DNA from: Adiantum capillus-veneris
Lineage: Eukaryota > Streptophyta > Polypodiopsida > Polypodiales > Pteridaceae
DNA length: 60,000 nucleotides
Assembly (NCBI GenBank): GCA_014529385.2
Contig: CM043963.1
Location: 101,429,912-101,489,911 of the forward strand
Reading direction: 5' to 3'
A program made the translations under genes and the position numbers. Below the pieces are notes generated by a model. That model searched no databases. It saw only the letters and a list, made by a program, of their open reading frames with translations, and was not told the DNA's origin. Positions 11,526 through 23,101 of the stretch are shown here, in pieces. Each line of letters begins with the position of its first letter. The stretch's first letter is position 1.

Positions 11526-11787
11526 GGGGGAGATTGTACCCAGTGCTTGTGTCTTGTTCTCTCCTCTCCTCTCTTCTCTCTCGCCATGCCGGCGTAGCAC
11601 TCCGCTCTAGGAGGTATGCCTGCACGTGTTCTTTCGCTCTCTGGCGCTCTCTATCTCTCTCTGTTCGTGTACGACTTGATTATATGCTCACAGGATTTGT
11701 CAGGTATGCGTATTTGCGGTGTTTTGTTGTTTCCATCATGCTATTCGAGGTATTTTGCAGGGACGCTACGTCTTCCGTCTGTAGCAG

Positions 11788-11800
11788 TGGTATCAGAGCC
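11788..11800 (+). other. Primer binding site, initiator tRNA-Met type
   Basis: TGGTATCAGAGCC starts one base after the left LTR. TGGTATCAGAGC is the standard complement of the 3' end of plant initiator tRNA-Met and is used by many LTR retrotransposons. Confidence 0.93.
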
Positions 11801-14439
11801 CAGGCTACGCTCCAAAGATTAAGGATATCAATAATCAAAAGCTAAGAAGATCATTTTTTAATTATGTCTCTATTTTTCTTGAATATGCTTTTAATTGATT
11901 GAATTGTGATTGTACATGCTCACTATCAACTTTTTTTTCTTGATTGGTTAGAACCAGTATGAAAATTAGAGTATCTAGGTTAATCAAACATGTGAAGCAT
12001 CTGATGTTTAAAGTAGTTCGTGTTATGATTTCTAAGAATTATAGATTAAATTAATTAGGTGAAGATATACAATACAGAAAGGATGGTGTATAGGCTTTGT
12101 TTGGGATTTGTAGAAGAAAAAGATGGTGGAAGAGAGATTTTAAGAGAATAGGAGTAATTCGATCCTGCAGCTGACGCGAGGCCAATGGGCGCCATTGCCT
12201 AGAGCTCTACAAACTCCCATTCCCCTTGTCAAAACTTTTTAAGTGCAACACCAGCTTTCAATGCACACACATACGTGATTGCATCTAGAAGGAGGCGCTC
12301 CTGTTGTAGTACTACGTCGCCCCTCGCGAGCAGAGCCTCTTATCAATGCATTCCACGTGATGACATCTCTGCTTTTCTGCATGTCACGCAATGTTTTTAC
12401 CTTTCTTATAGTTGCATTTACACAATGCTAGGGTAAATGCTTCTTGTCAGCGTAAGAGTCAACTAGGGTTGCTGGGAGCGCTATACTCGGGAGAAGCACG
12501 TGAGGACCACCTAGCAGGGAAGAGTCCTGTGAAGGGTATCATGAGATAGAGCTATGTATCATTGACAGAGCGGCAAGAAAGGTGGGCAAGAACCTCTACC
12601 CATCGGATCAGTTCGTTAGCAACGGCCCCAAAGCCCTCACCACTTGTGTGCGCATGCAAACTACAAGAACTCTCTCTGGTCGAAAAACGATCACAATCAC
12701 ACGCAATCCTACCACTCTCTCTCAGTTATCGCTCACCATGCAACCCGCCCCAAATCACTATAGCTGCCGACTATGTGCCACACAACTCTCTCTCTCTCTT
12801 CTGCCTCTCTCTTCAGCCCCACCAGTCACCTTCCCTCTCTCTCTCCCTCTCCCCTTTTGCAGCGTCGTTGTCCTCTCACCTCCTTTTTGTCTTCATCACA
12901 CAGTGAGAGAATCTGAAGAAAGTCTCATGCTTAAGTCTGAGTTGTAAGGAAACCATTGTATTTTGTGTCCTACAGTTTGTCGAGTCTTCGTGTTTGTGAA
13001 CAACTCTCTCTCTCAATCGGCATGCAAGGCGGCCCTCGTGCAGTACACATGCACACCAACTTACAGCCATTGGCTTGTAGCCACCCAATACATCGAGTCA
13101 TCATCCGACTTCCTCTCTCTCTCCCCCGTGCACTCGAGCCGTCATCGGCTAGCTCCCATTGCGGCTTACTCTCTCTTTCTCTCATAGTTGCCCCCCCCCC
13201 CCAACCACACACACACACTGCCATGCGAGTTCTCGATATTTTTCTCTCTCCCTCTCGTCAGTTAACGACTTCCAGCAATTGGCTGCGCCCACTACCCAAC
13301 TGCCATGCAGTACTCACCACCTTGCGGCTGGTGTCGCATGACCAATCACTGTCTCTTTTGCGACTGGCGGCCACATGCTCTCACAAATACGAGCCACACA
13401 CACACACACACCAACTTAGTTAAGCTATCTCTCCCTCTCTCACGTAACTGCATGCAGCAGTTGCGCCAACTACTCGCTGTTTTTTTTTTTCTCTCGTTCT
13501 CATGCAGCCGCCACCCGGAATTGGTCTCTCTCCATTTCTATTTTGCTGACCACCCCTCTTTTGTTCACCAACTCTCAGGGCATGCAAACTCTCTTACTTG
13601 ACGTGCGATTGTTTTCTAACTCCTGGTTGATGCCCACCAGCTATAGCCCGACCTCCCTCCCCATTGGCCATTATCACTCTCTCCTAGCTGAACTGGCTCT
13701 GGCACCTCTCGGCTCTCGCACTCTCTCTCCTAGGCTAGTCCTTGCATAACAGGATTGTGGCTCAGCCAGAAATGAAATTTTTAGCAGTTCCTGCAGGCAT
13801 CAATCTCGAGTAGATAAAATCAACAATAATTTTGCTTCATCATGATAACCTATTACTCAATCTCTCGCACACACAAATTGGAGTTCTCCACCCTTGTGCT
13901 CTCACTCAATTGCCCGCAACCACCAGAAGCAGTTCACCATGCACACGAAGACAAGATCTATTGGAGGCAGCTTCGGACACAGGTGAAGCAGTCTCGCAAG
14001 TAGGAACAGATGCAGTTAAGTCTACACTCCACTGTTTAAGAAAAAGTATGCTACACTCTAGTTTGAAGTCCAATGCAACACAAGAAGATTAATTCACATT
14101 AATCAACTACCTTTGAGGCAAGGAGAACCTTTTCTCCTTGCGGTCCTGAAGATGGCAGTCATAGTTATTCTCAAGATCCTCAAGGATGCCATCACTCTGC
14201 AGGCGCAACAACTCGAGGGAGTAGTTACTCTCGCCGCGATAGATATTGCGCCTATCGCTGCCTCTATTGTCGACATCTACTACTGTTGAATTTTCTTCAT
14301 GATCTGCCTTGCGGGTATGTTTTGTTTGTCCTTATGCGTTCTCCAAATCAGAAGGATGTTGCTTGTCTTGATCCACACTAGCATCGTCCATATTGCAAGA
14401 TGCCGAGGGAAGCTCTTGTCTTTTGCTCATCTGCTTTGG

Positions 14440-14600
14440 CGACAGCATGAGACAAGTTAATACTCTCACTGTGCACAAAGCTCAAGGGCTAATTACTACA
14501 CATATCTCTTCAATTGACAAGCGTTTTGATAGATTACGAGCAGCTATATTTGTTGCCTACACACCTGCAGCTATTCGATCATTCATGTGCTGGTTAAGCC
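14440..14600 (+). pseudogene. Possible Pif1-type helicase fragment inside element B
   Basis: Translation from about 14446 gives NTLTVHKAQGL and, about 25 residues on, IFVAYT. This recalls the TVHKSQG and YVALSR segments (motifs V and VI) of superfamily 1B helicases such as Pif1. Only about 50 residues are preserved and VAYT departs from the expected VALSR, so this may be a captured gene piece or chance. Confidence 0.35.
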
Positions 14601-16113
14601 ATGCATCATAATAGCGAGTCACGAGCAGAGTAGTGCAGGGAAGCTCAGAAGGACACCCTTTCACCTCCCTTCTAGAATGACAACCTACAGAGGTGGACAT
14701 TCCCGAAGCTCTGCAGAGATTGCTGCATCACTTTCTTAGATGTCGCCCAATGCAGATGCAGCAAATGGGCATTGACGAAGCTCTTCCGTGACTGCTGCAA
14801 TACTCTTTGCGACGACGCTCACTACAGTGCATCCTCGCATATCTATAATGATGACGGCGATCAAGTCTGATGTTTTTTGAACTTTAGCTTTAATGTTTTT
14901 ACAATTTAGTATTTTTTTAAATTATTTAAGTACCCAAACATTGGATTAGATTCACCGTGATTGTAACAATTTTGGACTCTAAATGTCATTTTGGCCTTCG
15001 AAGGCGTTTAATGTAACATTTTTCTTTCATTTCATTTCGCGCTTTTCTACTGCATCTGACACCTCTACAACAGTGCCCCCCACCCTTAATTACATTACCA
15101 ATACACCCCATCAACAACTACAATCTGGCTAGATAATAATATATCCACAAATATAACTAAAACATAGTGAGGAACATTAACGAATGATACAAATTTGCGA
15201 TGGGTAACAAGATAAATTTACGCAGCCAGTGTTTCGAACACAATGGATTATATCACACTATTTGCAGAGACTTTATGGTATTCTATCGGTACGTAGCATA
15301 ATATTTTAAACACCTTTGCGATTCCTAGCAATGCTATTAGCATTTTATATTCAGTTGGTTAATGCTAGCACAGGTTAGTACAAAATGTTCTATGCTCATA
15401 CTCCTACTGCCAACTTGCATGGCAACCACTTTTTGCAAGTTCATCTAATTACGACCCGGCTCTATTGCATGCTTTTTCTCAGATTCCTTGCATCGATCAA
15501 CATTGTCAAATATCCTGCATTCTTAATTAGGGACTTAAAATTTGTTAGACTTCTCAAACTGTGAAGATTTTCAGGGTTTTCTCCTTTCGAATAGCCCATT
15601 GTTACATTTTACTAGTTGTTGTACATTAGCGCTGCTCCGCACCATTATGTTTAGTTCATTTATGACAATTTTAAGGAAATAAACGTATCTGTCTTGCTTG
15701 ACCGTAATCAAATGATTTTTATCATGATCTTCACTTGTTACATTTCTCTAACCCATTTAAAGATTCACAAAAACCTATGCAGGCCATAATGCGAGGACGT
15801 CAGATAAGTAATCTCTTTACTTTATTTTGCAAACTCATTTTTACAGCTTTTGTACTAATATCCTAATCATATTTTATCCGATTTTATGATACCCTCTTGC
15901 ATTGCTAAGGTCATGTCCTCTAATTGTATTGAAAGAAATTTTTGTTGGGACGATTGGTCAGTAAGCTATGGAGCTACTCAGGCGAGCTACTGTGCTCTGG
16001 GATAGTGAACAACAATTTGTAAGTGCTTTGATATACTGGATTGTGATGTCAACAACGTAGTAAATATACTTTTTCTCATTTATGTCGTGTCTAGTCCATT
16101 GGTCACATGCACA

Positions 16114-16281
16114 CAGATTCGCCGATTTAGGCAGTGTGCCAATGCTCATCTAGTGCAGATTCGCCGATTTAGGCAGCACAACAACAAACTACAGATTCAC
16201 GCTTTTTTAAAAAAATATCCAATGAATATTCGCCGATTTAGACAGCACGTCTTATTGGTGTAGATTCGCCGGTTGAGGCAA
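16114..16281 (+). repeat. Four spaced copies of a 21-bp motif in element B
   Basis: The motif CAGATTCGCCGATTTAGGCAG occurs at 16114-16134 and 16156-16176, with variants at about 16226-16245 and 16261-16281 (changes in the last third). Spacings are about 42, 70 and 35 bp. The motif is much better kept than the sequence between copies. Confidence 0.75.
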
Positions 16282-16711
16282 CACCGATCACAAAATCATG
16301 CTGCAGTGGCTGGCCACCACTGTAACTGGTATGATTTTGTTACCCGGGTACATAATGAAAGTGATTTGGATTTGGACTTATATTTTGGAATTGGAATTGG
16401 ATGGGGAATTGGTATCTGATGGTTACTTTATCACGGCAGTGTTTATGTGATGAGACTTGACATTATGCAATTGATGATGAGCGTGACCAATGATATCTTG
16501 ATTCATCAGGGTATGACATATACTGCTTATTCTAGTGGTATGGGACACTAGAATAGGTAGTATGTGGATGACGGCAGGCATAAGCAATATTGTCTAATTT
16601 TATGAATTTTGTTACTATTTGATACAGATTTCTAATCATTGTTTTTGACAAGTATTATTTGCAGATTTCTATCTTCGCAATTGAGGACAGTTGCTTTCCA
16701 ACGGAGAGGTA

Positions 16712-17201
16712 TGTTATGGAATTGATATTTTATTATTTGTTGCAGTTGACAAGTGAAAAAAGACTGGGACCGAGCTAGGCCTATGCAAATGAAATTATAT
16801 ACATTGTACATTTTATTATTCAAGTGCTCTTTTATGAGCTTTGGCCATTTATGACCGGCCGGCCAGTTTGTAACCAATTTGACCATTCAAGAAATCTATA
16901 TAACAAATACGTGCAAGAGGGAAATGGTCACTCTTGCACGGGGGGAGATTGTACCCAGTGCTTGTGTCTTGTTCTCTCCTCTCCTCTCTTCTCTCTGGCC
17001 ATGCCGGCGTAGCACTCCGCTCTAGGAGGTACGCCTGCACGTGTTCTTTCACTCTCTCCTGCTCTCTATCTCTCTCTGTTCGTGTACGACTTGATTATAT
17101 GCTCACAGGCTTTGTCAGGTATGCGTATTTGCGGTGTTTTGTTGTTTCCATCATGCTATTCGAGGTATTTTGCAGGGACGCTACGTCTTCCGTCTGTAGC
17201 A
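16712..17201 (+). repeat. Element B 3' LTR
   Basis: 490 bp, the same length as the left LTR, with TG...CA ends. It is followed at once by AGTCA (17202-17206), the second copy of the target duplication, and then by kinase-like gene sequence. Confidence 0.93.
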
Positions 17202-17531
17202 AGTCATGCCAATAATCCAATGCCTCCACACAAATGTCCCATAGTTCTACTTCCCAAAGAATCAGACACACTTGTTGCATTGGCAAGCCAAGGGTAAGAT
17301 CTTGCAAGTCAAGGAGAGACACCTGATATTTTTCACGGTAGAATCCTTGAGCTTGAGATAGAGCTATAAGAGGCCCAATCCAAGCTGCAACAATATACAA
17401 AACTCTATGGTCCAATGCCAGATCAGGCTTGTTCTTTGCAGCAATGGACTCTAGGTCCATCTCCTACCCCTGAAAATGCTGAGTTTGACATAGAAGAACT
17501 AATCAATGAGCTGACTCAATCTTTGGGTTGA
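17202..17531 (+). pseudogene. Protein-kinase-like gene copy 1, 3' fragment
   Basis: This continues the gene interrupted at 11296 and matches 48942-49160 of copy 2. The frame reads LELEIEL, a stop, then EAQSKLQQYTKLYG and an acidic end, EFDIEELINELTQSLG, with the natural-looking stop at 17529-17531. The tail looks like a short coiled coil plus an acidic helix. Because copy 2 is cut at 49160 by element F, only this copy shows the gene's 3' end. Confidence 0.6.
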
Positions 17532-17816
<285 letters not shown>

Positions 17817-17849
17817 TGAACATGTTGTAGTGTCATAATTTTCACACTC

Positions 17850-19341
17850 ACAGCGAGCAAAACTTATAGACCTTAAATCATACATCTTCGTCTCCCCATC
17901 AAACACACCAACCATATCATCTATTTCATCCATATTAGAGCATTTTGAAGCTATCTCTCATTCCATATCATTGTCATCGTCTACTTTTGCAGCTATAGCT
18001 TCATGGGTTTGAAATTGAAATTTAGATCTAATACAAATGCAGCACCATGCAACGGCGTATGCAATTGCACCCATCGCTTGTTGGTAGTTGTGATCATGGA
18101 AGCTTTGTCATTTGCACCAAATCCAACATGCTCTCTTACTTTGTGCAATGCCTTTGACATATAACAGTTATAGACTCGACCAAAGACAAAAGAGTCTTGT
18201 CGACTATTTGTAAAAGATCTACAAATGGTTCGGCTAGGGTGACAATTCTCTCTACATTGCACCAAAAAACTTGCGAGTTCACAAGCTGTACACATCTTGC
18301 AGCTACCTCTTGGTAGCTAGGATACTTGCTAAGCCATGCATCCCAACGTCTATCAGCTAATGTTTCAACCAATGCAGGATTCACTTCTTGTAAGGTGTCA
18401 AGAACATAATATGCGGTTGCAAACCTTGTCGCACAAAATATCTACAAAGTTGTGTTGGGTGATTTTAATCAAAAAAGATCATACAAAAATTGATGCTCTT
18501 TAATAAATTTCACCACATGATTAGAATCTAGAAGTGTTTGCTTTATGACGGACATTTTTCTAATATCATTTAATAGCAAACTAAGAGTATGTGCGGCACA
18601 TGGCACCAAAGTAATTTTTGGGTACTTAACTTGGATAGCCCTTATAGACCCTCTAGGATCGATAAGCATCACATTGATGAGTGGCATCATCTAATAGTTG
18701 GTCCATCCATCCAACAGTATAGTGCAACCTTATGCAGGAAAAAAGTCCACCACCGTGCGCTTGAGGATGGCTTCAATATTGTCTTTCATTTTATCTAGAT
18801 ATTCTATGCGCATCTTATTATAATCAAAAAGCACAAACCCCTTTTTGGCCGTGCTCATTAAAGCATCCTAAAATATGGGTTTGTGCATAACATTGAATGG
18901 TATACCACACGCCACAAAAGCTTGCGTCCATTTCAAGTGAAACTCAAGCAACTTTTGCTTATTTATTGCTTCATACAGTATTTGGCCATTGGATGATGCT
19001 TTACTAGCTTCAGTTGAGCTAGGATTTTTTGTTGTTGACGTCGAAGCACGTTTGTGAAAAGGAGTTGGCTTGGAAGTCTGAACATTTGCTTCCGTAGGCA
19101 CATGCTCTGTCCTCTCATTGACAAATGACATTTCAAAATCCATTGCAACTTGTTTGGCATTCATAATTTTCTTTTTAGCTGCAAGAATTTGCTCTGCAAT
19201 GCGAGCGTACTTTGGAAATCTAGTATGAATATCTCTTGGCGGTGCCGTACACTCCGACACATTACCAGGGACTTTAAACAAATGCTCTTTGATTCTAGTT
19301 GCATTACCATTGAACTCATGGCTGCATGTCTTGCATTTCAA
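17850..19341 (-). pseudogene. hAT-superfamily transposase relic
   Basis: Starting from 19341 on the minus strand, a BED-type zinc finger is seen (CKTCSHEFNGNATRIKEHL, with CX2C and a late His). Next comes the FHLKWTQAFVACGIPFNVMH block of DUF659-type hAT proteins, then YPKITLVPCAAHTLSLLL (18500-18650). The later blocks are FWCNVERIVTLAEPFVDLL (18190-18270) and WVQLHTPLHGAAF (about 18020-18060), which are typical of plant hAT transposases. The order is correct but frames change and stops occur, so it cannot encode an enzyme. hAT transposases move elements by cut and paste. No terminal inverted repeats were identified. Confidence 0.85.
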
Positions 19342-20724
19342 TCAAGATGTATTCTTTCTAGCACAGAGCTCGTGGACGTAACTCCACTCATGTCCTTTTA
19401 CCATGCTGACAGATAAATTTAAGCTGCCAGATCAACAAATTCACTTGTTAATTTTCAAGTCAAAATTAATTTAAAGAAAAAAACTGCACAAGCAATGATC
19501 TATCGATCATAGACAATAATAGTCTTTGCATTCTTCAATAAACTCATGTCAATCAAATTATATTTTGATGCACTAAATAACTTCATCACTTCAGACAAAA
19601 CATTTCAATCACATTGCACTATATCGATTCATCTAAAGTTCAAGCTTTTGGCTTTCACACATTACGATAATCGATTATATATTCCGTTGCACTATATCGA
19701 TTTATCTAAAGTGCAAGCTTAAAACTTTCACATATTATGATAATTGATAATATTGATCAAATCTTGCAAATTGATTCTCATTGAAAATGGGATTAATTGC
19801 AATCTTTGACAATTGTCATATCTATCTGAAGTACAAACATGACGTTCACACTCCACAGTAGCTCTTTGAAAGCTTATCTATCTGCATTTGATACACGTGT
19901 AGGATCACACAGTGTGATAGACGTAGCAATCCAAATAAAGATAATGAAATATCAATGTATTTGGACATGAGATTCCAAAATTTTGATTCCAATGAGAGCA
20001 TAGTGTGATGGCTCTACACAGGACAACAAAATTTCTATCTATGTTCACTTTGAGGTGAAAAAGTATCTGCACATCAAAATTGAACTTACTTAAATAAAAT
20101 TGTCCTCTATTCTATTATATTTTGCTGATAGATAACCTCATGTGAGAGTACACACTACACACAATGGTAATCTCTAAACTATTTCCTAATTCACTTTCAC
20201 GTGTCAATAAACTGAGCACCTAGCAAGTGATTCTTAAATATAAAACAAAAACCTTGTATAAGTGAGAGTTTGAGCTCTACACAACATACAAAGCTTAAAT
20301 AATTTGATTTTAAAATAAATAATTATTAAATTATCTAAGCAAAACATAAAATTTGATTTTTTTAAAAAATTTAAAAAAGTTATTTTTTATTTTAAAAATT
20401 ATCACAAAATTATAATTTTTTTTGTCTTCTTTTGACAAGAAATACCTTTTGAGAGTAACGTTAGTCTCAATACGCACGTTGCCGGTATATATAGTTTTTT
20501 GTTCAAACAATACATCTGTCGATTAAAAGAAAATTTGTACTAAACATCTTTCGATCAAAAGATGGTTCGATCGAAGTATCTTTCGATCGAAATTGTGGAA
20601 GAAAAATACATTGCCTTTTTTTTAATGATGTGTCACCGTATAAAATGCCCGTGTAATATGGGGTCAAGTAAAATACACCCGTATATGGTGTATTATACAT
20701 TTTTCGTATAACGTATAATGCAAC
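19342..20724. other. AT-rich intergenic DNA with a small tandem duplication
   Basis: No gene seen. An approximately 70-bp unit beginning TTGCACTATATCGATT is repeated twice between about 19613 and 19750, and a weaker third copy may follow near 19800. Near 20510-20600 several copies of the short palindrome TCGATCGA/TTCGATC occur. The region may be the degraded 3' part of element C and the flank of the hAT relic. Confidence 0.5.
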
Positions 20725-21096
20725 TTAGCTCTCATGCCATGCAATAGAATCAAGTATGTTATCTATGAAAGGAAGAGGGTATAGATCTCTCTTCATGGCT
20801 ATTTTTAGTGGCTTAAAATTATCACATATCCTCCACTTTCCATCCTTCTTGGGTGTGACAACAACATGACTCACCCATTTTGCAGCACTCATAGGACATA
20901 TGAAACCTGCTTCAAGAAGCTTGTTTACTTCTTCATTTAAAGAATTAAGTTGTACCTGTCCCATTCTCCTTAGCTTTTGGCGTATGGGCTGAGCTCCTTC
21001 CTTGATTGGAATGTGAATTTTCTCTCCCTTGAAGCCTCTAATTTCCTCATAAGAAGTAATGAATAAATGGGAAAATTGTTGTATCATATGTAGGTA
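20725..21096 (-). pseudogene. Element C reverse transcriptase, N-terminal fragment
   Basis: The frame from 21087 has the fingers region with LRRMGQVQL, VNKLLEAGFI, VVVTPKKDGKWRICDNF and DLYPLPFIDNILD. These are the conserved first blocks of plant Ty3/gypsy RT. It ends at AWHES, where FSFLDGYSGYNQ would normally follow, so the catalytic YxDD part is missing. Confidence 0.85.
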
Positions 21097-21160
21097 CTCA
21101 CCCTTCTCATGGCTAGTCTAGTCGGGAGACTACATACCTTGTATCAACTCCTGTTTGAGA

Positions 21161-21973
21161 TTAGGTTGCTTTGGGTTGCATCAGCTCTTCAATTTGCTCA
21201 TAAGGACTAGAGATATCCTCATTCTCCATAATGCCAAGAAATCTTTGTTTCTCATCATGCTCTTCTTCAAGAAACAAGGAAGAAACATCTAGATCGCTAT
21301 CGCTGCTATCTTCCACTTCATTGCCATCATCCCCATTGTCTTCTTCTTCACTTGAGTACTCTTCTTCAACACTTTTCTCATCAAAATCAGCGTCCAAATA
21401 TTTCTTGCTAGCCATATCAAAGATCTTCTTATCACCCCTTCTATTGTAGAGAGTGATGGTACCATGTCCCCAATCCTGTACAGCTTTAGTTGCCTGTAAC
21501 CATGGTCTTCCAAGGATGAGAGGGAAAGCACCACTACCCGCGGGAATAACATGGAAATTGACAAGCACTTTAACTTCAAATACATCCACATCCAAGTCCT
21601 TTATAACTCCCAAGCATAGCACCCTTGATTGGTTGGCAATCTTTATGCAAAACTTGAATTCTTCACCATGATGAGTCCCAATTTTGATACACAAGCTTGA
21701 GTAGTAACACATACCTGTGCACCTCTATGAATAAAAGACTCCAATGCACTTACTCTTATGCCATGCATCCATATTAGGGAATATATCAGGTAGCTCATTC
21801 AAAAACAAGACTCTCACTGATCCCCTTGCAAGCTCCTTCTTCATGGGATTGACTACATGCTTCCATTGCCTCTTTAACTTAGGATACATATCCATGAGTT
21901 TCCCAAAGGTAAAATCAGCCTTTCTACCCACCAAATCAGCCCTTAAACTATAATTTGGTTGTCCTTTTCCCAA
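21161..21973 (-). pseudogene. Element C protease and linker
   Basis: The frame at 21712-21161 contains FPLILGRPWLQATKAVQDWG, the conserved C-terminal end of Ty3/gypsy proteases. A long acidic Glu/Asp/Ser tail follows, then the approach to RT. The upstream frame (21973-21725) looks like the linker before the protease. The expected Asp-Ser/Thr-Gly active site falls at the join of the two frames and is not visible, so it is damaged or deleted. Confidence 0.7.
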
Positions 21974-22199
21974 GGAAAGTTGGATGTATTGTAATGTTGC
22001 TTGAATTTTCTCTTCTTCTTCTCTTTACCTGTACCTGTTTTAACTTGTTTCCCTCTTTTATGGCTGGGACTTGCATCACTCATGTCATGATCTCTTGTAA
22101 CCCTCTTACCCACAGGCATAAAAATAGCTCCTGAAACATCCTCATTCTTCTACAAATGGATTATGCTTACCACCTTTGTTTTTCCCTTCTCTTCAACTG

Positions 22200-22529
22200 T
22201 CAAACTACTGGGCCCTTCTTTCCCTTTAATCTCAATACCATAATCTTGAGCTCGAGAAGGAATCTGTGAAGGAAGAGGAAACATGTCACCACCCATTCTC
22301 TTTGGCTTGTCACATTAAAGAATTTTATGACCCCATTCACCACAATTGTAACATTGAAACATATCCCCTTTTCGATCCAACCTCTTCCTCTACCACCTAT
22401 AAACCCCTCATTGCTTCCATATCCACGTCCATATCCATAGCTTTCAGCTCTTCCACCTCCTATCATATGCACACTAACTTTCTTCATAAGACCTACAACC
22501 TCTTGCATCTCCTTGAAAAAAGAATTCAC
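22200..22529 (-). pseudogene. Element C gag C-terminus with zinc knuckle
   Basis: A Gly/Arg-rich stretch (RGYGSNEGFIGGRGRG) is followed, in another frame, by a CX2CX4HX4C knuckle at 22312-22353. It reads C-YN-C-GEWG-H-KIL-stop-C, so all four zinc ligands are kept but one spacer codon is TAA. The knuckle would bind RNA in the nucleocapsid. Confidence 0.75.
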
Positions 22530-22642
22530 ATCATGAGAAGCTTGTTGATCATAACCCGACTCCTTGAGATGAGGACCCTTGGTCGCTCTACAACTTTCAC
22601 GTCAACCTTTGGCTCGTCATTGATTCCAAGTTGATTAGGATG

Positions 22643-23101
22643 CTATGGTTTCCACTCTTTATTCTTTGCGCATTCAACTACCTCCTCAAAGGTCCTTGGC
22701 TGCTTAAGCTCTACCTTCAAGCGTAGGTTACTCCTCAAACTTGCAAGAAACCTATCCTTTTTCAACATGGATGGAGGAATTTCAGCCCCCAAATATGTAC
22801 ACCACTTTGTCCATAATGCATTGAATGCCTTCAAAAAGTCTTCTATGATGTGACCTTCACCTTGTACCAAGCCTTGAATAGCCTTCCATACCTTTTGTGG
22901 GCCTTCCACCTGTTGAAAGTGTGTCAGAAAAGCATGCCTTACCATTTCATAAGTCATAACTTGAGGAGGTTGGGCTGATTGTAGCTCCTTTTTGTAGCCT
23001 TCCAACCATTCCCTAGCATCTGTCTTCAAACAAAAGTAGAAGATTCGTAGCACCAAGACTAGGTCTTGCTTGTCTATAAAAATTGTATGACCAAAATCCA
23101 T
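22643..23101 (-). pseudogene. Element C gag capsid domain
   Basis: The 152-codon frame has the Retrotrans_gag pattern: LRIFYFCLKTDAREWLEGY, then MVRHAFLTHFQQV, and FLASLRSNLRLKVELKQPRTFEEVVECA. It corresponds to the capsid part of plant Ty3/gypsy Gag. The start codon at 23101 opens within the domain, so the true N-terminus is probably upstream and lost. Confidence 0.8.

Larger units (their letters stand above)
11297..11786 (+). repeat. Element B 5' LTR
   Basis: 490 bp, TG...CA ends, immediately preceded by target duplication AGTCA. A TATATAA box lies at 11482-11488. Downstream are a perfect 10-bp inverted repeat and a pyrimidine-rich stretch with many TCTC units. It matches the right LTR with about eight substitutions, for example T/C in the palindromic CGGCCGGCC region near 11443. 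Confidence 0.93.
11801..16711 (+). other. Element B interior, no element genes seen
   Basis: No reverse transcriptase, integrase, protease or gag motif appears in any frame. The part at about 12700-13740 is CT- and CA-rich, with many TCTCTC runs, so its open frames on both strands reflect composition. The part at 14440-14600 resembles a helicase fragment. The part at 14860-16100 is AT-rich. The last bases before the right LTR, about 16701-16711 (ACGGAGAGGTA), are a weak polypurine tract. Confidence 0.7.
11297..17201 (+). mobile_element. Element B: complete non-coding LTR retrotransposon (LARD-like)
   Basis: Two 490-bp direct repeats (11297-11786 and 16712-17201) start TGTTATGG and end GTAGCA, and are flanked by the 5-bp duplication AGTCA (11292-11296 and 17202-17206). 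An initiator-Met primer site follows the left LTR. The insertion splits the kinase-like gene, whose sequence is continuous in copy 2. The 4.9-kb interior shows no gag or pol, so the element is non-autonomous and would need enzymes in trans. By eye the LTRs differ at about 8 of 490 positions, so it is relatively young. Confidence 0.93.
20725..23101 (-). mobile_element. Element C: truncated Ty3/gypsy relic
   Basis: Reading leftwards from 23101, gag, zinc knuckle, protease and the first third of reverse transcriptase follow one another in Ty3/gypsy order. The sequence stops abruptly before the catalytic part of RT near 20730; RNase H and integrase are absent. No LTRs were recognised on either side. 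Multiple frames and stops show it is dead. Confidence 0.82.

Noticed and set aside
12560-13750. Several overlapping open frames on both strands in element B
   Set aside because: The DNA is CT- and CA-rich, which removes stops in many frames; no motif or codon pattern supports a gene.
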